Program-made: the position numbers and the translations under genes
Notes under the pieces: generated by a model
Told to the model about the DNA's origin: nothing
The model's database searches: none
The model's input: only the letters and a program-made list of their open reading frames with translations
DNA from: Luteimonas cucumeris
Lineage (GTDB): Bacteria; Pseudomonadota; Gammaproteobacteria; Xanthomonadales; Xanthomonadaceae
Direction of reading: 5' to 3'
NCBI RefSeq assembly: GCF_007830035.1
Contig: NZ_VLKN01000001.1
Coordinates: forward strand, 248,001-312,000
Length of the DNA stretch: 64,000 nt
Shown: positions 24,418 through 33,264 of the stretch, piece by piece
How the letters are laid out: each line of letters starts with the position of its first letter
How positions within the stretch are numbered: the first letter of the stretch is position 1

Positions 24418-26948
24418 ACGCACTCGCCAACACCTTCGGATTGGCGTGGCGGCAACTGCGACGCGACCTCGCCGCCGGCGATATCCGCATCCTGCTGGCG
24501 GCGCTGGTGCTGGCCGTGGTGGCGGTGACGGCGGTCGGCTTCATCACCGACCGCGCCGAGCGCGCACTGGCGATCGAGGCCAACCGCCTGCTCGGCGGCG
24601 ATGCGGTGGTACGCGGCGATGCGCCGATTGCCGGTGCGATCCGCGAGGCCACGCAGGCCTCGGGCCTGCAGCGCACCGAGACGGTCGAATTCCAGAGCAT
24701 GATCCGTACCGGTGCCGGCGACACCGCCAACCTGAAACTCGGCGACCTGCGCGCGCTCGGTGAAGGCTTTCCGCTGCGCGGTACGTTCCGCATCGTCGAC
24801 AGCGCCGGCGAGCACGACGCCGATGCGATCCCGGCGCCGGGCAGCGTGTGGATGAGCCGCGCCGGTGCCGACACGCTGGGCGCGGCGATCGGCGACGAGA
24901 TCGGCATCGGTCAATCCACGCTGCGGTTGGCGGCGCTGGTGGTGCAGGAGCCGGATGCGGCGCTGGACTATTTCAACGTCGCACCGAAAGTGTTCCTGAA
25001 TCTCGCCGACCTGCCCGCGACCGGGCTGGTGCAGGAAGGCAGCCGCGTCCGCTACCGGCTGGTGGTGGCCGGCGACAGCGGCGCGGTCGAGAATTTCGTC
25101 GGCACCGCACGCCCGGCGCTGGCGCGCGGGCAGCGGCTGGAAACCATCGGCGAAGCGCGTCCGGAAATCCGCTCGGCACTCGATCGCGCCGGCCGTTTCC
25201 TCGGACTCGCCGCATTGGTGTCGGTGGTGCTGGCCGCGGTCGCGGTGGCGATGGCTGCGCGCCGGCACAGCGAACGGCACCTGTCAGGCGCCGCCGTGAT
25301 GCGCTGTCTCGGTGCCAGCCAGCGCACGCTGGTCGGCATCCATGTCGGCGAGATGACCCTGCTCGGCCTGATCGCCAGCACGCTCGGCGTGCTGATCGCG
25401 TTCGTACTGCAGTGGGCGGTCGGCCACTGGCTGGCGCAGACGATGGCACTGTCGATTCCGCCGGCCGGCTGGCTGCCCGCGTTGCAGGGCTATGGCGTCG
25501 GCATGGTGGTGCTGCTCGCGTTCGGCGCGCCGCCGGTACTGGCATTGCGGCGCGTGTCGGCGCTGCGCGTATTGCGCCGCGATCTCGACGCGACCGAGCC
25601 CAGCGCGTGGCTGGTCGGTTTCGCCGGTTTCGCCGGGCTGGCCGGATTGCTGTGGTGGAAGGCAGGCTCGGCGGAACTGGGCCTCTACATGCTGCTTGGC
25701 ATCGTCGCGACGTTGCTGGTGCTGGCGTTGCTGGCGTGGCTGCTGATCGTCGCGGTGCGCCGGTTGCGTTCGCGCCTGCGCGGCAGCCTGCGTTACGGAC
25801 TGGCCAATGTCAGTCGCCGTGCCGGCACCAGCATCGCGCAGGTATCGGCGCTGGGCCTGGGCCTGATGGCGCTGCTGCTGCTGACCTTCGTGCGCACCGA
25901 CCTGCTCGACCGCTGGCAGTTGTCGCTGGCCGACGACGCGCCGAACCGTTTCATCATCAATGTGCAGGACGACCAGGTGCAGCCGGTGCGCGAATTCATC
26001 GCCGCGCAGGGCGTGCCCGCGCCGACGCTGGTGCCGATGATCCGCGGCCGCCTCGTCGAACGGAACGGCCAGCCGACCAGTGGCGCCGACTACGCGCAGC
26101 GCAGCGGTGACGCCGACGAGGATCGCCAGGCGCAGCGCCGCGCCGACCGCGAGTTCAACCTGTCGATGGCCGATGCCCTGCGCGACGACAATCAGGTCGT
26201 TGCCGGGAAATTCTGGAACGGCAAGCCGGCCACGCCGGAGTTGTCGGTGGAGGAGGGCTATGCGAAGACGCTGGGCTGGAAACTCGGCGACCGAATCGCC
26301 TTCGACATCGCCGGGCAGAAGTTCGAAGCGCCGATCACCAGCCTGCGCAGCGTGGAGTGGGAAAGCTTCCGTCCCAACTTCTTCGTGCTCGCCTCGCCCG
26401 GCGCGCTCGACGGCTTTCCCGCCAGCTACATCACCGCGGTGCAGGTGCCACCGGAAAAGACGCGCTTCACTGCTGACCTGGTGCAACGTTTCCCGAACCT
26501 GTCGGTGATCGACATCGACGCGGTGCTCAAGCAGGTGCGCAGCACCGGCGACCAGGTGTCGAAGGTGGTGCAGGTGGTGTTCTGGTTCTCGCTGGCGGCC
26601 GGCGTGCTGGTGCTGCTGGCGGCGATCAGTGCCAGCCAGGACGAACGCCTGCTGGAAGGCGGCGTGATGCGCGTGCTCGGCGGCAGTCGTCGCCAGCTGC
26701 GGATGGCGCAGGCTTCGGAATTCGCCGCGATCGGCTTGCTGTCGGGACTGGTCGCGGCAATCGCCGCGTCGGTGCTGTCGGGCGTCGTCGCCACGCGCGT
26801 GTTCGACCTGCCATGGCAAGCGAACTGGACGCTGGCGGCGGTCGGCGGCGGCCTCGGCATGATGGCGGCGCTGGTCGCCGGCCTGTTCGCCACGCGCCGG
26901 GTGCTGGATGCGCCGCCGTCGGTGACGCTGCGCGAACTGCAGGGCTAG
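24414..26948 (+). CDS. ybbP: FtsX-like ABC permease, YbbP type
   Basis: 844 aa in the type VII ABC layout: an N-terminal TM (ILLAALVLAVVAVTAVGFITDRAERALAIEANRLLGGD), a large periplasmic domain, a cluster of TM helices (FLGLAALVSVVLAAVAVAMAARR ... LRVLRRDL), a second periplasmic domain (residues about 500-720) and final TMs (ALVAGLFATRRVLDAPPSVTLRELQG). The pattern and ~840-aa length match YbbP, partner of YbbA. GTG start overlapping ybbA by 4 bp. Probably an exporter or mechanotransmission complex without a known substrate. Confidence 0.9.
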   Translation: MNALANTFGLAWRQLRRDLAAGDIRILLAALVLAVVAVTAVGFITDRAERALAIEANRLLGGDAVVRGDAPIAGAIREATQASGLQRTETVEFQSMIRTGAGDTANLKLGDLRALGEGFPLRGTFRIVDSAGEHDADAIPAPGSVWMSRAGADTLGAAIGDEIGIGQSTLRLAALVVQEPDAALDYFNVAPKVFLNLADLPATGLVQEGSRVRYRLVVAGDSGAVENFVGTARPALARGQRLETIGEARPEIRSALDRAGRFLGLAALVSVVLAAVAVAMAARRHSERHLSGAAVMRCLGASQRTLVGIHVGEMTLLGLIASTLGVLIAFVLQWAVGHWLAQTMALSIPPAGWLPALQGYGVGMVVLLAFGAPPVLALRRVSALRVLRRDLDATEPSAWLVGFAGFAGLAGLLWWKAGSAELGLYMLLGIVATLLVLALLAWLLIVAVRRLRSRLRGSLRYGLANVSRRAGTSIAQVSALGLGLMALLLLTFVRTDLLDRWQLSLADDAPNRFIINVQDDQVQPVREFIAAQGVPAPTLVPMIRGRLVERNGQPTSGADYAQRSGDADEDRQAQRRADREFNLSMADALRDDNQVVAGKFWNGKPATPELSVEEGYAKTLGWKLGDRIAFDIAGQKFEAPITSLRSVEWESFRPNFFVLASPGALDGFPASYITAVQVPPEKTRFTADLVQRFPNLSVIDIDAVLKQVRSTGDQVSKVVQVVFWFSLAAGVLVLLAAISASQDERLLEGGVMRVLGGSRRQLRMAQASEFAAIGLLSGLVAAIAASVLSGVVATRVFDLPWQANWTLAAVGGGLGMMAALVAGLFATRRVLDAPPSVTLRELQG

Positions 26949-26997
26949 GGTTACACCTCCGACATTCGCGCTGTCATCGATCCGCGCGTCGGGCGCG

Positions 26998-27073
26998 TAG
27001 GCTGGGTTGGCTACACCAACCCAGCGTTCTGTAATCCGCGATGCCGGGCTGGTGTAGGCAACCCAGCCTGCGT
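26998..27073. repeat. AACCCAGC-type interspersed repeat
   Basis: GTAGGCTGGGTTGG ... CCAACCCAGC forms a short palindrome, followed by CGCGATGCCGGGCTGGTGTAGGCAACCCAGCC. Same family as 22850-22918. Confidence 0.65.
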
Positions 27074-27091
27074 CATGCGCGACGGATCGGA

Positions 27092-27418
27092 TTAGCCCAG
27101 CCGCCGTGCCGTCAGGTAGTACGCCAGGTTGCCCAGGCCGGTGGCGCCGAGCAGGATCGCGAACACGCCGGGTGTCATGTCGTCCCAGCCGAAGGCCTCG
27201 ATCAGCGCGAAGCCAATCGCCAGCGCCACCAGCACCACGCCCCAGCGCAGCGAACCGTGGCGACGGCGCGACTCCTCGCCTTCCAGGATCGAGCGGACCA
27301 GTTCCTGCGAGCCGTTGGATTCGATCATCTGGCGGCGCACGCGGGCGTCGACCACGACCTTGATGGCGTAGGTGATGCAGATGAACAGGGTGATCGGGAT
27401 CAGCAGTTCGAATCTCAT
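27092..27418 (-). CDS. DUF6249-like small membrane protein
   Basis: 108 aa with three hydrophobic segments: LLIPITLFICITYAIKVVVDA, WGVVLVALAIGFALIEAFGW, and FAILLGATGLGNLAYYLTARRLG. Between TM1 and TM2 is a charged cytoplasmic stretch (RVRRQMIESNGSQELVRSILEGEESRRR). It resembles DUF6249 proteins found next to ECF sigma factor genes. It is divergent from the sigma factor gene, so it may be part of the same regulated unit. Start at 27418 with GAGGCGCC upstream. Confidence 0.7.
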   Translation of the reverse strand: MRFELLIPITLFICITYAIKVVVDARVRRQMIESNGSQELVRSILEGEESRRRHGSLRWGVVLVALAIGFALIEAFGWDDMTPGVFAILLGATGLGNLAYYLTARRLG

Positions 27419-27534
27419 GGCGGCGCCTCGTCGATGGTTTCGGTGTGTTCGGCAAAGGAGATACGGTGGCCTGCGCGGCGGTTGCAACCCACATGCTTGC
27501 AACCGATGGCCCGTCCGGCGTATCTGCCTGTGGA

Positions 27535-28134
27535 ATGAGCCGCGTCCAGCCCGTGCCCGAACAATCCCGCGACGACGACCGGGCGTTGGTCGAAGCCGTG
27601 CTGGCCGGCGCGCCCGGCGCCTTCGAGCGCCTGGTGCGCCAGTACCAGGGCCTGTGCTGGCATATCGTGCAGCGCATGGTGCGGCACCCGGAGGACGCGC
27701 GCGAACTGTGCCAGGAAACCTTCCTGCGCGTGCATCAGTGCCTGCACCAGTACCGTTTCGATGCCGCGCTGAAATCGTGGATCGGGCAGGTCGCCTATTC
27801 GATGGCCAAGCGGCACCTGGAACGCCGGCGCATCCCGCTGGCCGAGACCGCGCAGGACGACGACGGCCTGTCGCTGGCCGAATCGGTCGGCGACGGCTTC
27901 GACCTGGAAGCGACCAGCGCCGACGCGCAGGTATCGGCGCACCTGCACGCGGCGATCGAGGCGCTGCCGCCGTTGCAGCGCACCGTACTGACCCTGTATC
28001 ACCTCGAGGAAATGCCGATCGGCGAGATTTCACGCGTCACCGGCCTTGCCGAAGGCACCATCAAGAGCCACCTGTTCCGCAGCCGCAAGCAGTTGCGAGC
28101 GCTGCTGGAGCCGCGGATTGGAGTCGCCGCATGA
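27535..28134 (+). CDS. ECF-type RNA polymerase sigma factor
   Basis: 199 aa. Sigma region 2 (PGAFERLVRQYQGLCWHIVQRMVRHPEDARELCQETFLRVHQCLHQYRF, then FDAALKSWIGQVAYSMAKRHLERRR) is followed by a variable linker and region 4 (LPPLQRTVLTLYHLEEMPIGEISRVTGLAEGTIKSHLFRSRKQLR). Directs RNA polymerase to a small regulon. The start at 27535 is best (MSRVQPVPEQ); the open frame upstream has no ribosome-binding site. The next gene overlaps its stop (ATGA) and probably encodes its membrane-bound partner. Confidence 0.9.
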   Translation: MSRVQPVPEQSRDDDRALVEAVLAGAPGAFERLVRQYQGLCWHIVQRMVRHPEDARELCQETFLRVHQCLHQYRFDAALKSWIGQVAYSMAKRHLERRRIPLAETAQDDDGLSLAESVGDGFDLEATSADAQVSAHLHAAIEALPPLQRTVLTLYHLEEMPIGEISRVTGLAEGTIKSHLFRSRKQLRALLEPRIGVAA

Positions 28135-28592
28135 ACATTGGCAATCGCAACGGTCACGACAAGGCGCTGCTGGACGAGCGCGAATGGCAGGCGCAGGAGA
28201 ACGCGCTGCGGGACGAGCGGCTGGGCATCGGCGCATCGGGCGATGATCCGCTGGTCGCCGGCTATCGCACGGTCGCGCGCGCGCTGCGCGAAGCGCCTGA
28301 GGTGGCGTTGCCCGCGGATTTCGCGCGCGATGTCGCCCGTGCCGCCGTGGCGCAGGGATCGTCCGCGCACATCGATGCGCGACTTGAGCAGATCCTGCTG
28401 CGGCTGCTGGTGGTCGCGCTGGTCCTGTCCGGCACGGCCGCGCTGGCGTTCTATGGCAACCAGGCGCTGCTCGCGATCGATGCGCGACTCACCACCTGGG
28501 GACTGGCGCTGGCGACCTGCATGGCGCTGACGTGGGCGTTCGACTGGCTGCGCCGCATCCGCCACGACGGCGATCCGCTGCATCCGGCCTGA
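28131..28592 (+). CDS. Putative membrane-anchored anti-sigma factor
   Basis: 153 aa. Residues 1-85 are cytoplasmic and polar, rich in charged residues (KALLDEREWQAQENALRDERLG, REAPEVALPADFARDVARAA). Two TM helices follow (LLRLLVVALVLSGTAALAFYG and TTWGLALATCMALTWAFDWL). The ATG overlaps the sigma factor stop (ATGA), so coupled translation suggests partner proteins. No zinc-binding HxxxCxxC motif, so it is not a classical ZAS anti-sigma. The anti-sigma role is inferred from position only. Confidence 0.6.
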   Translation: MNIGNRNGHDKALLDEREWQAQENALRDERLGIGASGDDPLVAGYRTVARALREAPEVALPADFARDVARAAVAQGSSAHIDARLEQILLRLLVVALVLSGTAALAFYGNQALLAIDARLTTWGLALATCMALTWAFDWLRRIRHDGDPLHPA

Positions 28593-28601
28593 GTGCTTCG
28601 G

Positions 28602-28782
28602 CCTTGTAGAGCGGAGCTTGCTGCGCTGCTTTGCTTGTCTCCTTCCCCTTCAAGGGGAAGGCCGGGATGGGGATGGGTTGGATGTCATGGCGGACGTCAA
28701 AGTCAAAGTCAAACCCATCCCCACCTAACCCTCCCTTGAAGGGGAGGGCTAAAGCAGTGCAGCGCTCTCCTCTCTACAAGGC
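28602..28782. repeat. Long imperfect inverted repeat (181 bp)
   Basis: Outer arms CCTTGTAGAG / CTCTACAAGG, middle arms CTGCTTT / AAAGCAG and inner arms CCTTCCCCTTCAAGGGGAAGG plus GGGATGGGTT / AACCCATCCCC. The centre has three AAAGTC repeats. Single-strand RNA or DNA could fold over nearly the full length. It lies between the anti-sigma candidate and rsmC. Confidence 0.7.
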
Positions 28783-28850
28783 TTAGCGCAACGCGTCCGG
28801 TGCGGCGACGCGTAAAATCGCCGCATGCTCCGCATCGCCCTCATCGCGCC

Positions 28851-29897
28851 ATGACCCTCGAAGGCCACGACAGCGCACTGGAAACCCTGTGGCTGCCGTT
28901 CGCCAGCGGCGCGTTGTCGTGGCCCGACGACGGCGCGCTGTTCCTGCGCGCGCGCGATGGCTGGCCGCTGCATCGCCAGCCCGTGCCCGGCCTGGTGTGC
29001 GTGCAGGGATTCAAGCCGGAATACGACCGCCTGCAACGTTCCGGATTGCAGGTCGACGCGGCAGGCGGCGATCGCTTTTATTCGCTGGTGCTGCTGCTGC
29101 CGCCGCGGCAGCGCGACGAGGCGCGCGCGCTGTTCGCCGAGGCCGTCGCCTGCCTGCAGCCAGGCGGCATCGTGATCGCCAGCATGGCCAACGACGAAGG
29201 CGCGAAGTCCGGCGAAGCCGACCTGGCACGCCTCGCCGGCCCCTTGCACACGCTGTCGAAGAACAAGTGCCGCGTGTTCTGGACCTCGCCGCTGCAAGGT
29301 CCCGTCGACGCCGACCTCGCCGCGCAATGGCGCGAACTGGATGCGCCGCGCCCGATCCTCGATGGCCGTTACACCAGCCGTCCCGGCCTGTTTGCCTGGG
29401 ATCGCATCGATGCCGCATCCGCATTGCTGGCGCAGCACCTGCCCCACGATCTCGCCGGCACCGGCGCCGATCTCGGCGCGGGTTACGGCTACCTCGCCGC
29501 GGAAGTGCTGGCGCGCTGCGCGCGCGTGACCGCGCTGGACCTGTACGAAGCCGAGGCGCGTGCGCTGGAACTGGCGCGGATCAATCTCGCGCCATTCGCG
29601 GCACGGGCGGCGCTGGGTTTCCACTGGCACGACGTCACCAGCGGACTGCCGCAGCGTTACGACTTCATCGTCAGCAATCCGCCATTCCATGCGCAGGGCC
29701 GCGCCGATCGTCCCGACATCGGCCGGCGCTTCATCGCCGCCGCCGCGGAAGCGCTGCAGCCCGGCGGTCGCCTGTGGCTGGTCGCCAATTGCCACCTGCC
29801 TTACGAAGCGGTGCTGGACGCGCGCTTCGGCACCGTGCGCACGGTGACGCAGCAGGGTGGCTTCAAGGTCGTCGAAGCGGTCAAGGCACGGCGATGA
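28851..29897 (+). CDS. rsmC: 16S rRNA (guanine-N2) methyltransferase, RsmC-like
   Basis: 348 aa, two-domain layout of RsmC, which methylates G1207 of 16S rRNA. The N-terminal half is a degenerate methyltransferase-like domain (FYSLVLLLPPRQRDEARALFAEAVACLQPGGIVIAS). The C-terminal half carries the SAM site DLGAGYGYLAAEVL (207-220) and the catalytic N276-P-P-F279 (DFIVSNPPFHAQG), then ALQPGGRLWLVANCHLPYE. The ATG at 28851 follows the usual N-terminus; an upstream GTG frame extension is not conserved-looking. It is followed after 13 bp by an rRNA-modifying pseudouridine synthase, a functional pairing. Confidence 0.9.
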   Translation: MTLEGHDSALETLWLPFASGALSWPDDGALFLRARDGWPLHRQPVPGLVCVQGFKPEYDRLQRSGLQVDAAGGDRFYSLVLLLPPRQRDEARALFAEAVACLQPGGIVIASMANDEGAKSGEADLARLAGPLHTLSKNKCRVFWTSPLQGPVDADLAAQWRELDAPRPILDGRYTSRPGLFAWDRIDAASALLAQHLPHDLAGTGADLGAGYGYLAAEVLARCARVTALDLYEAEARALELARINLAPFAARAALGFHWHDVTSGLPQRYDFIVSNPPFHAQGRADRPDIGRRFIAAAAEALQPGGRLWLVANCHLPYEAVLDARFGTVRTVTQQGGFKVVEAVKARR

Positions 29898-29910
29898 CAC
29901 GGGCGCGCGC

Positions 29911-30636
29911 ATGAAACTGGTCAAGCTGATCGCCAACCTCGGCTACGGCAGCCGCAAGCAGGTCGCCGCGATGTTCCGCGAAGGCCGCGTCACCGATCCG
30001 CAGGGCGAGGTGCTGTATGCGGACGATGCGGTGAGCCATGCCGACGTACGCGTCGATGGCGAAGCGCTGGATCCACCTGCGGGCCTGGTGCTGATGCTGC
30101 ACAAGCCGGTCGGCTACACCTGTTCGACCAGGGATCGCGGCCGCCTGGTCTACGACCTGCTGCCGCCGCGCTTCGCGCTGCGCTCGCCGGCGCTGTCGAC
30201 GGTCGGTCGACTCGATCGCGACACCAGTGGCCTGCTGCTGATGACCGACGACGGCCTGCTGCTGCACCGGATCGTGTCACCGAAATCGCAGCTGCCTAAG
30301 GTCTACGAGGCCACGCTGGCGTCGGACCTGCGCGGCGACGAAGCGGACATCTTCGCCAGCGGCACGCTGCTGCTGGAATCCGAGCAGACGCCGCTGAAGC
30401 CGGCGCGGCTGCAGGTGCTGGCGCCGCGCCATGCGCGCCTCACCCTGACCGAAGGCCGCTACCACCAGGTGCGCCGCATGTTCGCGGCGGTCGGCAACCA
30501 TGTCGACGCGCTGCAGCGCATTTCGATCGGTGGACTCGACCTGAATGGGCTCGACAGCGGCCAGTGGCGCGCGCTGGACGAAAACGATCTCGCCAGGCTC
30601 TGGCATCCGTCCGCGCAGGCGCCGAAGTCGACGTAA
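29911..30636 (+). CDS. rsuA: Pseudouridine synthase, RsuA family
   Basis: 241 aa: N-terminal S4 RNA-binding domain (MKLVKLIANLGYGSRKQVAAMFREGRV), then the synthase domain with LMLHKPVGYTCS, the catalytic motif GRLDRDTSGLLLMTDDG (D in GRLDxDTxG is nucleophilic), and LTEGRYHQVRRMFAAVGNHVDAL. This is the RsuA/RluE subfamily; RsuA modifies U516 of 16S rRNA. The exact rRNA position is inference. In the same direction as rsmC, with a 13-bp gap. Confidence 0.85.
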   Translation: MKLVKLIANLGYGSRKQVAAMFREGRVTDPQGEVLYADDAVSHADVRVDGEALDPPAGLVLMLHKPVGYTCSTRDRGRLVYDLLPPRFALRSPALSTVGRLDRDTSGLLLMTDDGLLLHRIVSPKSQLPKVYEATLASDLRGDEADIFASGTLLLESEQTPLKPARLQVLAPRHARLTLTEGRYHQVRRMFAAVGNHVDALQRISIGGLDLNGLDSGQWRALDENDLARLWHPSAQAPKST

Positions 30637-30742
30637 AATCGGGCGGCATTCAACACCCGGACATGACGCTGACCGCAACGACCGTCGACACCGAATACCC
30701 ACGCCGTCGCCGCCACGAAATGCCACGCAGCACGGTCCGCCC

Positions 30743-33103
30743 ATGGCGATGCAGCAAGCTCCGATGAACGTCGCCGGTTATCGCTTCGGGAATTACCGCC
30801 TCGACCTGGCGCGGCGCGAACTCCGCCGCGGCGAGGATACGGTCGCACTGCCGGCGCGCGTATTCGAATGCCTGTGCCACCTGATCGAGCATCGCGAACG
30901 CGCCGTGCATCGCGACGAACTGGGCCGTGCCGTGTTCGGCCGCAGCGATGTGTCCGATGCGCAGATCGGCCAGATCGTGCTGCGCGCGCGCCGCACCATC
31001 GGCGACGACGGACAGGAGCAACGTTGCATCCGCACCGTGCCGCGCTACGGTTTCTCCTGGGTCGCGCCGGTGGAAGTGGAGCTGCGTTCCGACGACGTGG
31101 TCGAAACCGCGTCGTCGCCGGCTGTGGAAGCCGCGCAGGCAAAGCCGGTCGCGCCGCCGTCCGCGATCCCTGCATCGCCGTCGCCCGCAATAACGGAAAC
31201 CGGACGGCGCCCGCTGCTGCTGGCGCTGGCCGCGGTGGCGTGCCTGGCGATCGCGCTGGCCGCCTGGTTCCAGCTGCGGCCGTCGCAGACGCCGGCGCTG
31301 TCGGCGGCGGTGGCGGAAGACGCCTTCATGGTGTTGCCGGTGCAGGCCAGCGGCCCGGGCGACATCGCCTGGGCGCGGCTGGGGCTGATGGATTTCATCG
31401 CCGACCGCATGCGCCGCGCCGGCGTGCCGGTGCTGTCCAGCGAAGCCACGCTCGGCGCGATCGCGCAGAAGGGCGCAGCGGACATCGCCCGCCATGCACG
31501 CGGCAGGGTCAGCACGCGCGTCAGTCACCGCGAAGGTCAATGGCAGGTAGAACTGGAGGTCGCCGATCGCGAGCACGGCACGCGCCGCGCGCAGGCGCGA
31601 CATGCGCGGCTGATCGACGCCGCGCGCATCGCCACCGACCGCCTGCTGCTGGCGCTCGGTCGGCGCCTGCCTGCCGACCGCAAGGAAGTCCCGGCGCTGG
31701 CCGAACGCCTGCTGCGCGCGCAGTCGGCGATGCTGGCCAACGAACTGGACACGGCACGACGCATCCTCAACGACGCGCCGGAACTGCAGCGCAACCTGCC
31801 GCAGCTGCGTTATCGCCTCGGCCAGGTCGACTTCCGCGCCGGCGACTACGCGCGCAGCCTGGCCACGGTCGAAGCGCTGCTGTCCGAGCCGGCGGCGCAG
31901 GAGCCGCTGTTCCGCGCGCGCCTGCTCAACGCACGTGGCGCTTCGCTGGTACGGCTGGGCCGGTTCACCGATGCCGGACGCAGTTTCGATGACGCGGTGC
32001 GCCTGCTGCAGGACACCGCGCATGCCGCGGAACTGGGACATGCACTGACCGGTCGCGCCGTCACCCATTCCGCGCAGGGCCGCTTCGACCGCGCGCTGGC
32101 CGATCTCGGGCAGGCGCGGATCCAGCAGGTGCGCGCCGGCGACGTGCTGGCGGTGGCGCGGGTCGATGCCAACCTCGGCAGCGTCGAGATGGACCGCGGC
32201 CGTCCCGCCGCGGCGCTGGGCTATTACCGCGCGGCGGCGCCGGTGTTCGAGGAGATGGGCGCGATCAACGAAACCGCCGGCGTGCGCTGGTCGCTGGTCA
32301 GCGCGCAGCTGGAACTGCTGGAGAACGACGCGGCCCTGGCCGAAAGCGCGCGCCTGTATGCATTGCTGGATCGCATCCGCGATCCGGCCGTGCGCGCGCG
32401 GGTCATCATGGGCCGCACCGAAGCGCTGATGGCGGTGGGCCGGTTGCGCGAGGCGCGCGACCTGCTGCTGTTGCCCGATGCGCAGACGCCAATCCTGGCC
32501 GAGGCGCACCAGCGCGACTTCCTGATGGTCGAGGCGGCGCGGCGCAGTGGCGATGCGCGCTCGGCGGCGGTGCTGGCGCAGCGGATGCTGGAGACGTGGC
32601 CACCGGACGAGCGCGCACTCCTGCGCGAATGGACCCGGCTGCGCTGGCTGCAGGCGGCGCTGGATGCCGACCTGCCGTTGCCGGAATTCGCACCGCCACC
32701 GACTGCCGACAGCGTGCCCGGCCTGCTGATCCGCGCGCTGCGCCATGCCGCGCGCGACGACCAGGACGCCGCCGGGCGCGAGTTCGAGGCCGCGCTGGCG
32801 CTGGCCGAGCGCGGTGGCACCCCGGCGGAGATCGCCGAAGCGGTGCTGGCGCAGGCGTCCTGGCTGATGCAGCAGGGACGTCGCGAGGAAGCCGGCACCC
32901 TGGTCGGCCGGGTCGCGCCGTGGGCGATCCGCGATTTCGAACTGGCGATGCTGCAGCTGCGCTTGTTCCGCGAGGACGGCCAGGTCGAGCCATGGCGGGC
33001 CGCGCTGGCGCAGGCACGGCGGCTGGCGGGCGAGCGCTCGATCCCCGCCGAGCTGACCCTGGAACCGCTGGCCGCAACCCGGGCCGCCTCCGCAAATCTC
33101 TGA
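30743..33103 (+). CDS. CadC-like membrane transcriptional regulator with TPR sensor region
   Basis: 786 aa. Residues about 10-110 form an OmpR/CadC-type winged helix (FGNYRLDLARRELRRGEDTVALPARVFECLCHLIEHRERAVHRDELGRAVFG...IRTVPRYGFSWVAPV). One TM segment (about 156-178, LLLALAAVACLAIALAAWFQL) follows a P/A-rich linker. The remaining 600 residues are periplasmic alpha-helical repeats resembling TPRs (LSEPAAQEPLFRARLLNARGASLVRLGRFTDAGRSFDDAVRLL, VDANLGSVEMDRGRPAAALGYYRAAAP). The regulator binds DNA while membrane-anchored, with no phosphorylation site. It directly precedes the adhesin gene (161-bp gap, same strand) and probably controls it. Confidence 0.85.
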   Translation: MAMQQAPMNVAGYRFGNYRLDLARRELRRGEDTVALPARVFECLCHLIEHRERAVHRDELGRAVFGRSDVSDAQIGQIVLRARRTIGDDGQEQRCIRTVPRYGFSWVAPVEVELRSDDVVETASSPAVEAAQAKPVAPPSAIPASPSPAITETGRRPLLLALAAVACLAIALAAWFQLRPSQTPALSAAVAEDAFMVLPVQASGPGDIAWARLGLMDFIADRMRRAGVPVLSSEATLGAIAQKGAADIARHARGRVSTRVSHREGQWQVELEVADREHGTRRAQARHARLIDAARIATDRLLLALGRRLPADRKEVPALAERLLRAQSAMLANELDTARRILNDAPELQRNLPQLRYRLGQVDFRAGDYARSLATVEALLSEPAAQEPLFRARLLNARGASLVRLGRFTDAGRSFDDAVRLLQDTAHAAELGHALTGRAVTHSAQGRFDRALADLGQARIQQVRAGDVLAVARVDANLGSVEMDRGRPAAALGYYRAAAPVFEEMGAINETAGVRWSLVSAQLELLENDAALAESARLYALLDRIRDPAVRARVIMGRTEALMAVGRLREARDLLLLPDAQTPILAEAHQRDFLMVEAARRSGDARSAAVLAQRMLETWPPDERALLREWTRLRWLQAALDADLPLPEFAPPPTADSVPGLLIRALRHAARDDQDAAGREFEAALALAERGGTPAEIAEAVLAQASWLMQQGRREEAGTLVGRVAPWAIRDFELAMLQLRLFREDGQVEPWRAALAQARRLAGERSIPAELTLEPLAATRAASANL

Positions 33104-33264
33104 AAAGCAACGGGAATTTCCGCTGTAGCGAAGTTGTAACGCAGCAGGAGTGACGCCCCGGCTGGGGCTGTGAAAGGGTCTGGCGAGCGCCGCATCGGCT
33201 TCCCCACGCCGCTGGCGGTGACCGCACCAACACCCCCGCATTCCCCTGCTGGAGATCGCCCAGA

